Shown here one piece after another: positions 34,014-44,070 of a stretch of DNA of 64,000 nucleotides (position 1 is the first letter of the stretch; each line of letters opens with the position of its first letter). The translations under genes and the position numbers were made by a program. The DNA is from Streptomyces abyssomicinicus (GTDB lineage: Bacteria > Actinomycetota > Actinomycetes > Streptomycetales > Streptomycetaceae), in the NCBI RefSeq assembly GCF_008974245.1, contig NZ_BBZI01000005.1:220180-284179 (forward strand). Direction: 5' to 3'. The notes beneath the pieces were generated by a model. The model did not search any database and had not been told where the DNA came from. It saw only the letters and a list, made by a program, of their open reading frames with translations.

Positions 34014-35896
34014 CCGAACAGCGAACGACGCCCGCGCCCGGCCGGACCGGTGCCGGCCGGACCGGTGCCGACGAGGCCGCGGACGGACGCGGTCCGGACC
34101 GGGCCGAGGACCCCGTACTGTTGCCCGTCGCCTCGCCGCGCCGGACCTGGTCGCTGCTCCTCGAGGAGCTGGCCGGTCACCACGGGCTCGCCGCGGCGGC
34201 CGTGGTCGTCATGCTGCTGGCCGGAGCCGCGGGCCTGGTCGCGCCCTGGGTGCTCGGCGGGCTCGTCGACGACGTGCGGGCGGGCGCCGGAACCGAGCGG
34301 CTGCCCTCCGCGGTGACCGCCCTGGTGGCCGCCGCGCTGGCGGCCGGCGTGCTCACCGCGGTGGGCTCGGCCCTGGTGGCGCGGGTGGGCGAGACCGTGC
34401 TGGCCCGGGTGCGCGCCCGGGTGCTCGACCGCGCGCTCGGCCTGCCGTCCGCCACCCTGGAGCGGGCCGGCACCGGCGACCTGCTCTCCCGCACCGGCGA
34501 CGACGTCGCGGTCGTCACCGCCGCCATATCCGGCGTCGTGCCGCCGCTGATGAGCTCCCTGTGCATCGTGGTGCTCACCGGCGGCGGGCTGTTCGCCCTG
34601 GACTGGCGGCTCGGCGTGGCGGGCCTCGCCGCGGTGCCGGTGTACGTGCTCGCGCTGCGCTGGTACCTGCCGCGCTCCGCCCCGCTCTACGCCGAGCAGC
34701 GCGTGGCGACCGGCGCGCGCACCCAGGCGCTGTCGGCCGCCCTGCACGGGGCGTCCACCGTGCGCGCCTACCGGTGGGAGGAGGAGCACGTGGCCCGCGT
34801 CGACCAGCGGTCGGCCGTGGCCCGCGACCTGGCCCTCACCGTGTTCCGGATGTACACCCGGTTCGGATCCCGCCTCAACCTCGCCGAGTTCGTCGGCCTG
34901 GCCACCGTGCTCGTCACGGGCTTCTTCCTGGTGCGGGCCGACGCCGTGACCGTGGGCGCCGTGACGGCCGCGGCACTCTACTTCCACCGCCTGTTCAACC
35001 CGATCGGCTTCCTGGTCACGCAGTTCGACGAGTTCCAGGAGGCCGGGGCGAGCCTGGCCCGCCTCGCCGGGGTCGCCACGATGAGCCCGCCGCCGGAACC
35101 CGACAGCCCCCGGACGCCGGCCGACGCGAGCCTCGAACTCACCGGTGTCACCCACGCCTACGGCGGAGAGCCGGTGCTGCGCGAGGTGACCCTGAGGGTC
35201 GCGCCCGGTGAACGGGTGGCGCTGGTCGGGGCCAGCGGGGCGGGCAAGACCACGCTCGCCTCCGTGGCCGCCGGCGTCCTGCGGCCGCTCGAGGGCACGG
35301 TACGACTGGGCGGCGAACGGCTGGAGCGGATCGGCGAGAGCCGGCTGGGCCGCCATGTCGCCCTGCTGAGCCAGGAGTTGCACGTCTTCCACGGCACCCT
35401 GCTGGACAACGTGCGCCTCGCCCGCCCCGACGCCGACGACGACGCGGTGTTCGCCGCGCTCGACCGCGTCGGCGCCCTGGAGTGGGCGCGAGCGCTGCCG
35501 GACGGCGCGGCCACCCAGGTCGGCGAGGGCGCGCACCCGCTGACCGCCGCCCAGGCCGCCCATCTGGCCCTGGCCCGGCTGGTGCTGGCGGACCCTCCGG
35601 TCGCGGTCCTGGACGAGGCCACGGCCGAGGCCGGCAGCGCCGGCGCGCGCGTGCTGGAGGAGGCGGCCGAGGCGGCGACCCGTGGCCGGACCACGCTGCT
35701 GGTCGCGCACCGCCTCACCCAGGCCGAACGCGCCGACCGGATCCTCGTCCTCGACCGGGGCGCCGTGGTGGAGAGCGGCTCGCACACCGAACTGCTCGCG
35801 GCGGGCGGACGGTACGCCGAACTGTGGTGGAGCTGGACGGGACTCGGGCCGGAACAGGAGGAGCCCTCGCGGCACCCGGTCCCCGCGCCCCGCTGA
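34010..35896 (+). CDS. ABC exporter subunit with intact Walker sites and degenerate signature
   Basis: A 628-residue half-transporter with an acidic/Gly-rich head, six membrane helices (about 60-340) and an ATPase domain. Walker A is canonical (GASGAGKTT) and Walker B is canonical with catalytic Glu (VAVLDEAT), but the LSGGQ signature is replaced by LTAAQAAHLALARL. Together with the first subunit, which has LSGGQ but no Walker A, one complete and one dead composite ATP site result. ATGA overlap with the preceding gene indicates coupled translation. Likely a heterodimeric exporter of a siderophore or related metabolite, given the iron box upstream. Confidence 0.87.
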   Translation: MTEQRTTPAPGRTGAGRTGADEAADGRGPDRAEDPVLLPVASPRRTWSLLLEELAGHHGLAAAAVVVMLLAGAAGLVAPWVLGGLVDDVRAGAGTERLPSAVTALVAAALAAGVLTAVGSALVARVGETVLARVRARVLDRALGLPSATLERAGTGDLLSRTGDDVAVVTAAISGVVPPLMSSLCIVVLTGGGLFALDWRLGVAGLAAVPVYVLALRWYLPRSAPLYAEQRVATGARTQALSAALHGASTVRAYRWEEEHVARVDQRSAVARDLALTVFRMYTRFGSRLNLAEFVGLATVLVTGFFLVRADAVTVGAVTAAALYFHRLFNPIGFLVTQFDEFQEAGASLARLAGVATMSPPPEPDSPRTPADASLELTGVTHAYGGEPVLREVTLRVAPGERVALVGASGAGKTTLASVAAGVLRPLEGTVRLGGERLERIGESRLGRHVALLSQELHVFHGTLLDNVRLARPDADDDAVFAALDRVGALEWARALPDGAATQVGEGAHPLTAAQAAHLALARLVLADPPVAVLDEATAEAGSAGARVLEEAAEAATRGRTTLLVAHRLTQAERADRILVLDRGAVVESGSHTELLAAGGRYAELWWSWTGLGPEQEEPSRHPVPAPR

Positions 35897-35941
35897 GGCC
35901 GGGGTCTCGAATGCGTCACGACCAGCGGAAGATGGCTAAAA

Positions 35942-35960
35942 TTAGGGTAGGCTAACCTTA
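35942..35960. promoter_or_regulatory. Iron box before the siderophore import operon
   Basis: TTAGGGTAGGCTAACCTTA differs from the actinobacterial iron-box consensus TTAGGTTAGGCTAACCTAA at only two of 19 positions. It sits 33 bp before the start codon, in a small A/T-rich island, where a DmdR repressor would block transcription in iron-replete cells. Confidence 0.85.
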
Positions 35961-35992
35961 CTTTTCCTGCTCTTCTCGCGGTCGGAGTGTTC

Positions 35993-37783
35993 ATGCCTCG
36001 CTCGTCCCGTCCCCTCCAGATCTTCCCGATCGTGATGCGCCACGTGGAGGTGGCCGGGGTCGAGGACGTCACCGCGAACATGCGGCGGATCACGCTCACC
36101 GGCGAGGACCTCACCGAGGGCGTCATGGGGGAGGGATACCACCGCCCGGCCTTCCGCTCCGAGGGGTTCGACGACCACGTCAAGCTCGTCGTGCCGCCCG
36201 CCGGGGGAGAACTGCCGCGCGTCGGCACCCAGGAGGAGACGCGCTTCGCGTGGAACCCCGAGGTGCTCGGCAACACCCGTGACTACACGGTCCGTTCCTG
36301 GGACCCGGCCGCCAACACCTTCTCCATCGACGTGGTCCGCCACGACCACGGCCTCGCCGCCTCCTGGGCGTTCGCCGCGCGGCCGGGCGACCGGATCCAC
36401 TTCGCCGGACCGAAGTCCTGCGCCCGGATCAACACCGATGCAGACTTCCACCTCCTCGCCGGCGACGAGACCGCCCTGCCGGCCATCGCCCGCTGGCTCG
36501 AGGAGGCCCCCGAGGGCACCCGCGGCCATGTCGTGGTCGAGGTCCCCACCGCGGAGGACCGCCAGCAGGTCGGGACGCGGGCCGACGTACGCGTCGAGTG
36601 GCTGGTCCGCGGCGACGCGCCGGCCGGCACCGGCACCCGGCTCTTCGACGCGGTCCGCCGCGTGGAACTGCCCGAAGGACGCGTCTACGCCTGGGTCGCC
36701 GGCGAGGCGATGACCATCGCCCCGATCCGCCGCTACCTGCGCGACGAGCGGGCCCTCCCCAAGGAGGACGTCGAGGTCACCGGCTACTGGCGGCGCCCGA
36801 AGACCGCCACCGGCGACGGGCGGGCTCCGCGTGACAACGCCGAGAGCCTGACGCCGGTCGCCGCGGACGAGGGCGAGGAGACCTCCGCCGACCTGCTCGC
36901 GCAGCTCCACGAGATGACCGAACTGGCCCCGCCCGTCATCACCCGTGTCGCCGTCACCCTCGGCGTCAACCCGGCCGTCGCCTACGGGGTGACCACCCTG
37001 GACGGCCTCGCCGCCGACACCGGCGTACCGGCCGCCCGGCTCGCCCCGCTGCTCGACGGCATGACGGCGCTCGGACTCCTGGAGCGCGACGGCGCCCACT
37101 TCCGCAACACCCCGCTGGGCGCGGTGCTGTGCGAGGACTCCGCGCACGACGACCTCTCGTTGGACAACCCGGCCAACCGGGAGGCGCTCGCCTTCGTGGA
37201 CCTGGCGGACGTCCTGCGCGCCGGCGGGCACGCCGCGCGCCTGGGCGAGCGGACCTGGCGCGAGCGGCGCGCGGACGACGCCGTCCTCGACGCCGCCCAC
37301 CAGGACCGGGCGGCAGAGGAGCTGGCGTACGTCCTCGACCTGCTGCCCGACCTCCCGGCCGTGCGGGACGCCCGCACCCTCGCCGTCGCCGGCGACGGCG
37401 CGGCCCACGTGGCCGAGAAGATCGCCCGCGGCCGCACCGTGCACCTGCCGGGCACGGACGCCGCCGCATGGCCCGCCCACGACTGCGCCGTCCTCGTCGC
37501 CGCGCTGGAGGGCCGCACCGACGACGAGTGCCACGACCTGCTCCGCAAGGCCCTCACCTCGGGCTCCTCCCTCGTCCTGTTCGAGCGCACCAGCGACAAG
37601 GCCGCCGTCGACGACCACGCCGCCGAGCACGCGCTGACCAGCCTCGCCGTCACCGGCCTCCCGCTGCGCTCCAGCACCGGGATCGACCACCTGCTGCGCG
37701 AGGCCGGCGCCCGCACGGTCGAACGGACCATGCTGGGCTGGGGCTTCGGACACTTCGGAACGGTCACCGTCGCCCATGTCTGA
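35993..37783 (+). CDS. Siderophore-interacting reductase fused to a methyltransferase-like domain
   Basis: A 596-residue fusion. Residues 1-270 are a siderophore-interacting protein (SIP): an FAD-binding beta-barrel with RDYTVRSWD and FAGPKS, then an NAD(P)H domain with LAGDETALPAIARWL and VYAWVAGEAMTIAPIRRYL. It reduces ferric siderophore in the cytoplasm to free the iron. Residues ~305-596 resemble a small-molecule O-methyltransferase: a dimerisation winged helix (LDGLAADTGVPAARLAPLL) then a Rossmann-like part in which the SAM glycine loop is poor (VAGDGAAHVA). ATG 35993 has GGAG 5 bp upstream; GTG 35987 is unlikely. It starts the import operon and overlaps the next gene by 8 bp. Confidence 0.85.
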   Translation: MPRSSRPLQIFPIVMRHVEVAGVEDVTANMRRITLTGEDLTEGVMGEGYHRPAFRSEGFDDHVKLVVPPAGGELPRVGTQEETRFAWNPEVLGNTRDYTVRSWDPAANTFSIDVVRHDHGLAASWAFAARPGDRIHFAGPKSCARINTDADFHLLAGDETALPAIARWLEEAPEGTRGHVVVEVPTAEDRQQVGTRADVRVEWLVRGDAPAGTGTRLFDAVRRVELPEGRVYAWVAGEAMTIAPIRRYLRDERALPKEDVEVTGYWRRPKTATGDGRAPRDNAESLTPVAADEGEETSADLLAQLHEMTELAPPVITRVAVTLGVNPAVAYGVTTLDGLAADTGVPAARLAPLLDGMTALGLLERDGAHFRNTPLGAVLCEDSAHDDLSLDNPANREALAFVDLADVLRAGGHAARLGERTWRERRADDAVLDAAHQDRAAEELAYVLDLLPDLPAVRDARTLAVAGDGAAHVAEKIARGRTVHLPGTDAAAWPAHDCAVLVAALEGRTDDECHDLLRKALTSGSSLVLFERTSDKAAVDDHAAEHALTSLAVTGLPLRSSTGIDHLLREAGARTVERTMLGWGFGHFGTVTVAHV

Positions 37784-38903
37784 GACAACCGCGTCTGAGA
37801 CAACCGCGTCCGAGACAACCGCGTCCGGGACGGCCGCGTCCGGGACGGCCGCGTCCGGGACGGCCGCGTCCGGGACGACCCGTGCGCCGCGTACCGTCGC
37901 GGACCGGCCGTCGCGGCGCATGCCCCTCGTCCTCGCCGGACTGGCCGTGGCCCTCCTGCTGTCCGTCGCGGCCAGCCTCCTCGTCGGCGCCGAGGGCATC
38001 GCCCCGGGCCGGGTCCTCGACGCGGTCCTCGGCCACGGCGACCGGCAGGCCGACGCCCTCGTCCTCGACTCGCGGCTGCCGCGCACCGTCGTCGCCGTCG
38101 CCGTCGGCGCGGCGCTCGGAGTCGCCGGCGCGCTCATCCAGGCGTTCACCCGCAACCCGCTCGCCGACCCCGGCATCCTCGGCGTCAACGGAGGAGCGGC
38201 GCTCGGCGTCACCCTCGCGCTGTGGGCCGGGGCCTCCACCTCCACCAGCGCCCTGGTGCTGCCCGCGCTGGCCGGCGCGATGCTGGCGACGGTCGCCCTG
38301 CTCCTGCTCGCCTCCGCGGGCAAGGGCCCGGCGACCCCGGTCCGCATGGTCCTCGCCGGTGTGGCGCTCGCCGCGGTCCTCGGCGGCTTCACCACCGCCA
38401 TCCGCCTGTTCGACGTCACCACCTTCGACGGGTACCGGTCCTGGGCCGCGGGGTCGGTGGCCGGGCGCTCGCTCGACGACCTGGCCGGAGTCGCCGGATA
38501 CCTCGCCGTGGGGCTGCTGCTCGCCCTCACCCTGGTGCGCCCGCTCAACGCGGTCGCGCTCGGCGAGGAGACCGCCGCCTCACTGGGCGTCGACACCCGG
38601 CGCGTGCGGCTGCTGACCATCGTCGCCGTCACCCTGCTCGTCGGCACGGCCACCGCCGTGGCCGGGCCCATCACCTTCCTGGGGCTGATGGTCCCGCACG
38701 CCTGCCGCCTGCTGGCCGGCAACGACCAGCGCCGGATCATCCCGCTGTCCGCGCTGGCCGCACCCGTGGTCCTGGTCGTCTCCGACGTCGTGGCCCGGGT
38801 GGCGCTCCCGCTGCGCGAGATGCCCGTCGGCGTCGTGACCGCGTTCGTCGGCGCACCGGTGCTCATCCGGCTGATCTCCCACCGGAAGGTGCACACCCAG
38901 TGA
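37776..38903 (+). CDS. FecCD-family iron-siderophore ABC permease, first subunit
   Basis: A 375-residue inner-membrane permease of the BtuC/FecC/FecD family, predicted to have about ten helices. Conserved segments include RLPRTVVAVAVGAALGVAGALIQ (cut here to the RLPRT start), TRNPLADPGILGVNGG, and GLMVPHACRLL, the coupling-helix region. The N-terminal 35 residues are a low-complexity tail of repeated ETTAS/GTAAS pentapeptides encoded by a 15-bp tandem repeat. Start ATG 37776 lies within the 3' end of the SIP gene. It pairs with the second permease to form the translocation pore. Confidence 0.92.
   Translation: MSETTASETTASETTASGTAASGTAASGTAASGTTRAPRTVADRPSRRMPLVLAGLAVALLLSVAASLLVGAEGIAPGRVLDAVLGHGDRQADALVLDSRLPRTVVAVAVGAALGVAGALIQAFTRNPLADPGILGVNGGAALGVTLALWAGASTSTSALVLPALAGAMLATVALLLLASAGKGPATPVRMVLAGVALAAVLGGFTTAIRLFDVTTFDGYRSWAAGSVAGRSLDDLAGVAGYLAVGLLLALTLVRPLNAVALGEETAASLGVDTRRVRLLTIVAVTLLVGTATAVAGPITFLGLMVPHACRLLAGNDQRRIIPLSALAAPVVLVVSDVVARVALPLREMPVGVVTAFVGAPVLIRLISHRKVHTQ
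37779..37880 (+). repeat. 15-bp in-frame tandem repeat in the permease N-terminus
   Basis: Six full 15-bp units plus a partial seventh: three of type TCTGAGACAACCGCG and three of type TCCGGGACGGCCGCG. They encode SETTA then SGTAA repeats. The unit is a multiple of three, so copy-number change would keep the frame. Confidence 0.9.
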
Positions 38904-40021
38904 CCGCGAAGACGCCGCTTCCGACGCCGACGCCGACGCCGAGACCGACGCGGACGTGGTCGTGGATGACGGCCGACCAGGGCGACCTGGTGGTCCGCGT
39001 GCCGGGCCGCCTCCGGATCTCCGCACGGCTGCCCGTGCGCTCCGTCGCCGTCTGCGCCGCGCTGATCGCCGTGACCGCCGCCGTGACCTTGGCCGCCCTC
39101 ATGCTCGGCAAGGTGACGTACTCGCCGGCCGAGGTCCTGCGGACGCTGACCGGCGACGGCACGCGCGTCAGCGAACTGTTCGTCGTGCAGTGGCGGTTGC
39201 CGCGGGCCGTAGCCGCAGTCGTCCTCGGGACGATGCTCGGCGTGGCCGGCGCGCTCTTCCAGTGCATCACCCGCAACCCGCTCGGCAGCCCCGACGTCAT
39301 CGGCTTCACCGCCGGCGCCTCGGCCGGCGGCGTCGCGGTGATCACGTTCGCGGGCTCCGGACTCGCGGCCGTCACCGGCGGCGCCCTGGCCGGCGGCCTG
39401 GTCGTGACCCTGCTGGTGGTGCTGCTCTCCCGCGGCGGCGGCACCGCCGGCTTCCGCCTGGTCATCGTCGGCATCGGCCTCAACGCGATGCTGGTGGCGC
39501 TGGAGACGTACCTCTATCTGGTCGCCGACTCCGACATCTCCCAGGTCGCCGCGGTCTGGGGCGCCGGATCGCTGAACGCCGTCAGCTTCACCCACACCGG
39601 CCCCGCCCTCGTGGTGGGCGCCGTCGCGACCCTCGTCGTCTGCGCCGGACTCCAGCGGGCCCTGCCCCTGTTCGACCTCGGCGAGGACGTCGCCACCACG
39701 CTCGGCGTCCGGCCCGCCCGGCTGCGCCTGCTGCTCGTCCTCGGCGGCGTGGTCCTCGTCGCCGTGGTCACCGCCGCCGCGGGCCCCATCGCCTTCGTGG
39801 CGCTGGCCGCACCGCACGTCGGCCGACGGCTCGCCGGGGCGTCCGGCACCGCGCTCGCGCCCGCCGCCTGCGCAGGCGCCCTCATCCTCGCCAGCGCCGA
39901 CCTGATCGCCCAGCACGCCGTACCCGGGGTCTCCCTCCCCGTCGGCGTGGTCACCGTCGCCGTCGGCGGCCTCTACCTCCTGACGCTCCTCGTCCGTGAG
40001 AACCGGAAGGGCACCCTGTGA
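38900..40021 (+). CDS. FecCD-family iron-siderophore ABC permease, second subunit
   Basis: A 373-residue permease. GTG 38900 overlaps the TGA of the first permease (GTGA), a typical coupled start. The N-terminal ~25 residues are Thr/Pro-rich and hydrophilic. About ten helices follow, with WRLPRAVAAVVLG, TRNPLGSPDVIGF and AAPHVGRRLAG as family landmarks. It differs enough from the first permease to be an ancient heterodimer partner. It ends overlapping the ATPase gene. Confidence 0.92.
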   Translation: MTAKTPLPTPTPTPRPTRTWSWMTADQGDLVVRVPGRLRISARLPVRSVAVCAALIAVTAAVTLAALMLGKVTYSPAEVLRTLTGDGTRVSELFVVQWRLPRAVAAVVLGTMLGVAGALFQCITRNPLGSPDVIGFTAGASAGGVAVITFAGSGLAAVTGGALAGGLVVTLLVVLLSRGGGTAGFRLVIVGIGLNAMLVALETYLYLVADSDISQVAAVWGAGSLNAVSFTHTGPALVVGAVATLVVCAGLQRALPLFDLGEDVATTLGVRPARLRLLLVLGGVVLVAVVTAAAGPIAFVALAAPHVGRRLAGASGTALAPAACAGALILASADLIAQHAVPGVSLPVGVVTVAVGGLYLLTLLVRENRKGTL

Positions 40022-40878
40022 CCAACCCCGCCCGCCCGGCGCCGGCCACCTCGCTGCGCGCCGACGACATCACCATGGCCTACGACGGCCGGGTCATCGG
40101 CGAACACCTGACGGTCGGCATCCCCGACGGGGAGTTCACGGTGATCCTCGGCCCCAACGCCTGCGGCAAATCCACCCTGCTGCGCTCCCTGTCCCGGCTC
40201 CTTGAGCCGCGCGAGGGCACCGTGTGGCTGGACGGCAAGGACATCCACCGGATGCGGGCCAAGGACCTCGCCACCCGGCTCGGCCTGCTGCCCCAGTCCG
40301 CGGTGACCCCGGCCGGCATCCGCGTCCTGGACCTCGTCCGGCGCGGCCGCTACCCGCACCAGTCCGTCCTCTCGCGGTGGAGCCAGGAGGACGAGCACAG
40401 CGTCCGCCAGGCGCTGCGGCAGACCGGGATGACGGAGCTGACGGACCGCCCGGTCGACGAACTGTCGGGCGGGCAGCGCCAGCGCGCCTGGGTCGCCATG
40501 GCGCTCGCGCAGGAGAGCCCGATCCTGCTGCTCGACGAGCCGACGACGTTCCTCGACGTCTCGCACCAGATCTCCCTGCTGGACCTGTTCGCCGATCTCC
40601 ACCACACCGCCGGCCGCACGATCGTCGCCGTGCTCCACGACATCAACCACGCGGCCCGCTACGCCGGACACCTCATCGTGATGTCCGACGGGCGCGTCGT
40701 CGCGCAGGGCCCCCCGGCAGAGGTGCTGACCACCGAGCTCCTCGCCGACGTCTTCGACATCCAGGCCACCATCATCGAGGACCCGGTCAACGGCGGTCCT
40801 CACATCATCACCCGGCACCAGGGCCGCCGCACGGCGCCCGCCTCCTCCTCCTCGCAACTCCGGAAGGTCGCACCATGA
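40018..40878 (+). CDS. Iron-siderophore ABC transporter ATPase (FecE/FepC-like)
   Basis: A 286-residue ATPase. Walker A GPNACGKST, Q-loop LLPQSAV, signature ELSGGQRQRAWVAMALAQ, Walker B ILLLDEPTTFLD, and H-loop VLHDINHAARYA are all intact. Its sequence is of the Fe3+-siderophore/B12 importer class. GTG 40018 overlaps the preceding stop by 4 bp (GTGA), and its own stop overlaps the next start. It energises the FecCD pair. Confidence 0.95.
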   Translation: MTNPARPAPATSLRADDITMAYDGRVIGEHLTVGIPDGEFTVILGPNACGKSTLLRSLSRLLEPREGTVWLDGKDIHRMRAKDLATRLGLLPQSAVTPAGIRVLDLVRRGRYPHQSVLSRWSQEDEHSVRQALRQTGMTELTDRPVDELSGGQRQRAWVAMALAQESPILLLDEPTTFLDVSHQISLLDLFADLHHTAGRTIVAVLHDINHAARYAGHLIVMSDGRVVAQGPPAEVLTTELLADVFDIQATIIEDPVNGGPHIITRHQGRRTAPASSSSQLRKVAP

Positions 40879-41867
40879 AGTCCACCCCCGCCGCGTTCGT
40901 CGCGGGCGCCGCCGCCCTCGCCCTCGCCCTGACCGGCTGCTCCTCGTCCTCCTCGGACGAGGCCGGTTCCGACGGCGACAAGGCCGCGAAGCCCGCCGCC
41001 TCGCGCACGGTCACCGACGCCACCGGTGCGAAGGTCGAGGTGCCCGGCACCCCCGAACGGATCGTCACCCTGCACTACGCCGCCACGCAGCCGGTCCTGG
41101 ACCTCGGCTTCGAGCTGGTCGGCCAGGGCGCGTTCGAGGAGGGCATCATCCCCGAGGACCAGGCCGCCGAGGCCGAGAAGGTCCCGGTCGTCGCCCAGCA
41201 GGAGCCCGCGCTGGAGGAGATCGCCGCCCTCGAGCCGGACCTGATCTTCGCCCCGAACATCTACGACGAGGAGACCTCCGAGGCGCTGAACGACATCGCG
41301 CCCGTCTACACCTTCACCCTCCGCGGCGGCGACCGCGCCAAGTGGACGCAGCGGACCGAGGAGATCGCCGACGCCCTCGGCGTGCCGGAGAAGGCCGACG
41401 AGCTCCAGAGCGAGTTCACCGAGCGCCAGAAGAGCATCGCGACCACCTACGCGGACGTCATCAAGGGCAGGACGGTCGGCGTCGTCGGCGCGTACGAGGA
41501 GAACAACTTCTACGCCTGGGGCGAGAAGAACATGCAGGGCTCGCTGCTCGTGCCGCTCGGCTTCACCTGGTCCAAGCAGGAGAGTGACATCGTCAAGGAC
41601 CAGAAGGAGCCGGAGGCCACCCTCTCCCACGAGAAGCTGGAGTCCGCGGTCGGCGACGCCGACGTCCTCTTCCTCGACTCCAACCTGCGCGGCGAGGTGA
41701 ACGCCTTCATGAAGGACCTTCAGGCGACCTCCCTCTACGAGCAGCTCCCCGCGGTGAAGGACGGCCACGTCTACGTCGGCGGCAAGAACACGGTGGCGGG
41801 CTACACCGACGCCCACTACACCCTCGACCGCGTCGAGGACGCCCTGAAGGACCTCCAGGGCGAGTAA
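40875..41867 (+). CDS. Iron-siderophore-binding lipoprotein (FhuD/FepB-like)
   Basis: A 330-residue class III periplasmic-binding protein anchored as a lipoprotein: signal peptide with lipobox LTGC (Cys22), a Ser/Asp-rich linker, then two lobes from DATGAKVEVPGTPERIVTLH with a long connecting helix near EIADALGVPEKADEL. Such proteins capture ferric siderophore outside the cell and hand it to the permeases. ATG 40875 overlaps the ATPase stop (ATGA). It is the last gene of the iron-box operon, with a hairpin behind it. The siderophore class cannot be read from the sequence. Confidence 0.93.
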   Translation: MKSTPAAFVAGAAALALALTGCSSSSSDEAGSDGDKAAKPAASRTVTDATGAKVEVPGTPERIVTLHYAATQPVLDLGFELVGQGAFEEGIIPEDQAAEAEKVPVVAQQEPALEEIAALEPDLIFAPNIYDEETSEALNDIAPVYTFTLRGGDRAKWTQRTEEIADALGVPEKADELQSEFTERQKSIATTYADVIKGRTVGVVGAYEENNFYAWGEKNMQGSLLVPLGFTWSKQESDIVKDQKEPEATLSHEKLESAVGDADVLFLDSNLRGEVNAFMKDLQATSLYEQLPAVKDGHVYVGGKNTVAGYTDAHYTLDRVEDALKDLQGE

Positions 41868-41890
41868 GCCCCTGCTCCCGTCGTCCCGCA

Positions 41891-41923
41891 GCCGCCGTGC
41901 CCCTCGCCGAGGTGCACGGCGGC
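41891..41923 (+). terminator. Hairpin terminator of the siderophore operon
   Basis: GCCGCCGTGC / GCACGGCGGC, a 10-bp stem, with an inner CCTC/GAGG extension after one mismatch, 24 bp past the last stop. Confidence 0.6.
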
Positions 41924-42089
41924 TTCGCCGTTCCGGGCCACCGGGACGTCGCATGACCGCATCGCATATTCCGATAAGGTGATTATTAGGTCATTTGTGT
42001 ACTTCATGGGCGGTTGACGCGGGAGGTTGAGGGAGAGGCGCGCGGCCACTCCGTGTGCCTCTCCGATTTCGTTCCACGAGGAGCAGTGC

Positions 42090-43826
<1,737 letters not shown>

Positions 43827-43867
43827 CCGGCAGGGCGCCGGCCGCGCCGGAGCCCTGACCGGTATGC

Positions 43868-43911
43868 GGCGGGTGCCGGGCCCGGACCTGTGCCCCGGCC
43901 CGGCACCCGCC
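43868..43911 (+). terminator. Hairpin terminator after the collagen-like gene
   Basis: 15-bp perfect stem (GGCGGGTGCCGGGCC-type arms) with a 14-nt loop, 41 bp after the stop. The remaining ~160 bp before the convergent AraC gene hold nothing recognisable. Confidence 0.65.
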
Positions 43912-44070
43912 CCGGCGCCGCCGGACAGGTCACACGACGCTCCCGCCGGGGCGGCACAGGGCCGGGCATACCGGCCGCCGCGCACGACGTGGTGGAAGAG
44001 GTGGACGCACGCCCGCCGCCGGTCCGGCGCCCTGTACGGGGAGACGAGGGGGGCGAGCCGGACCGGCGGC

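Noticed and set aside
35942..39916. Minus-strand open frame of 1324 codons across the siderophore operon
   Set aside because: Shadow of the SIP and permease genes; low-complexity composition and no start with an RBS.
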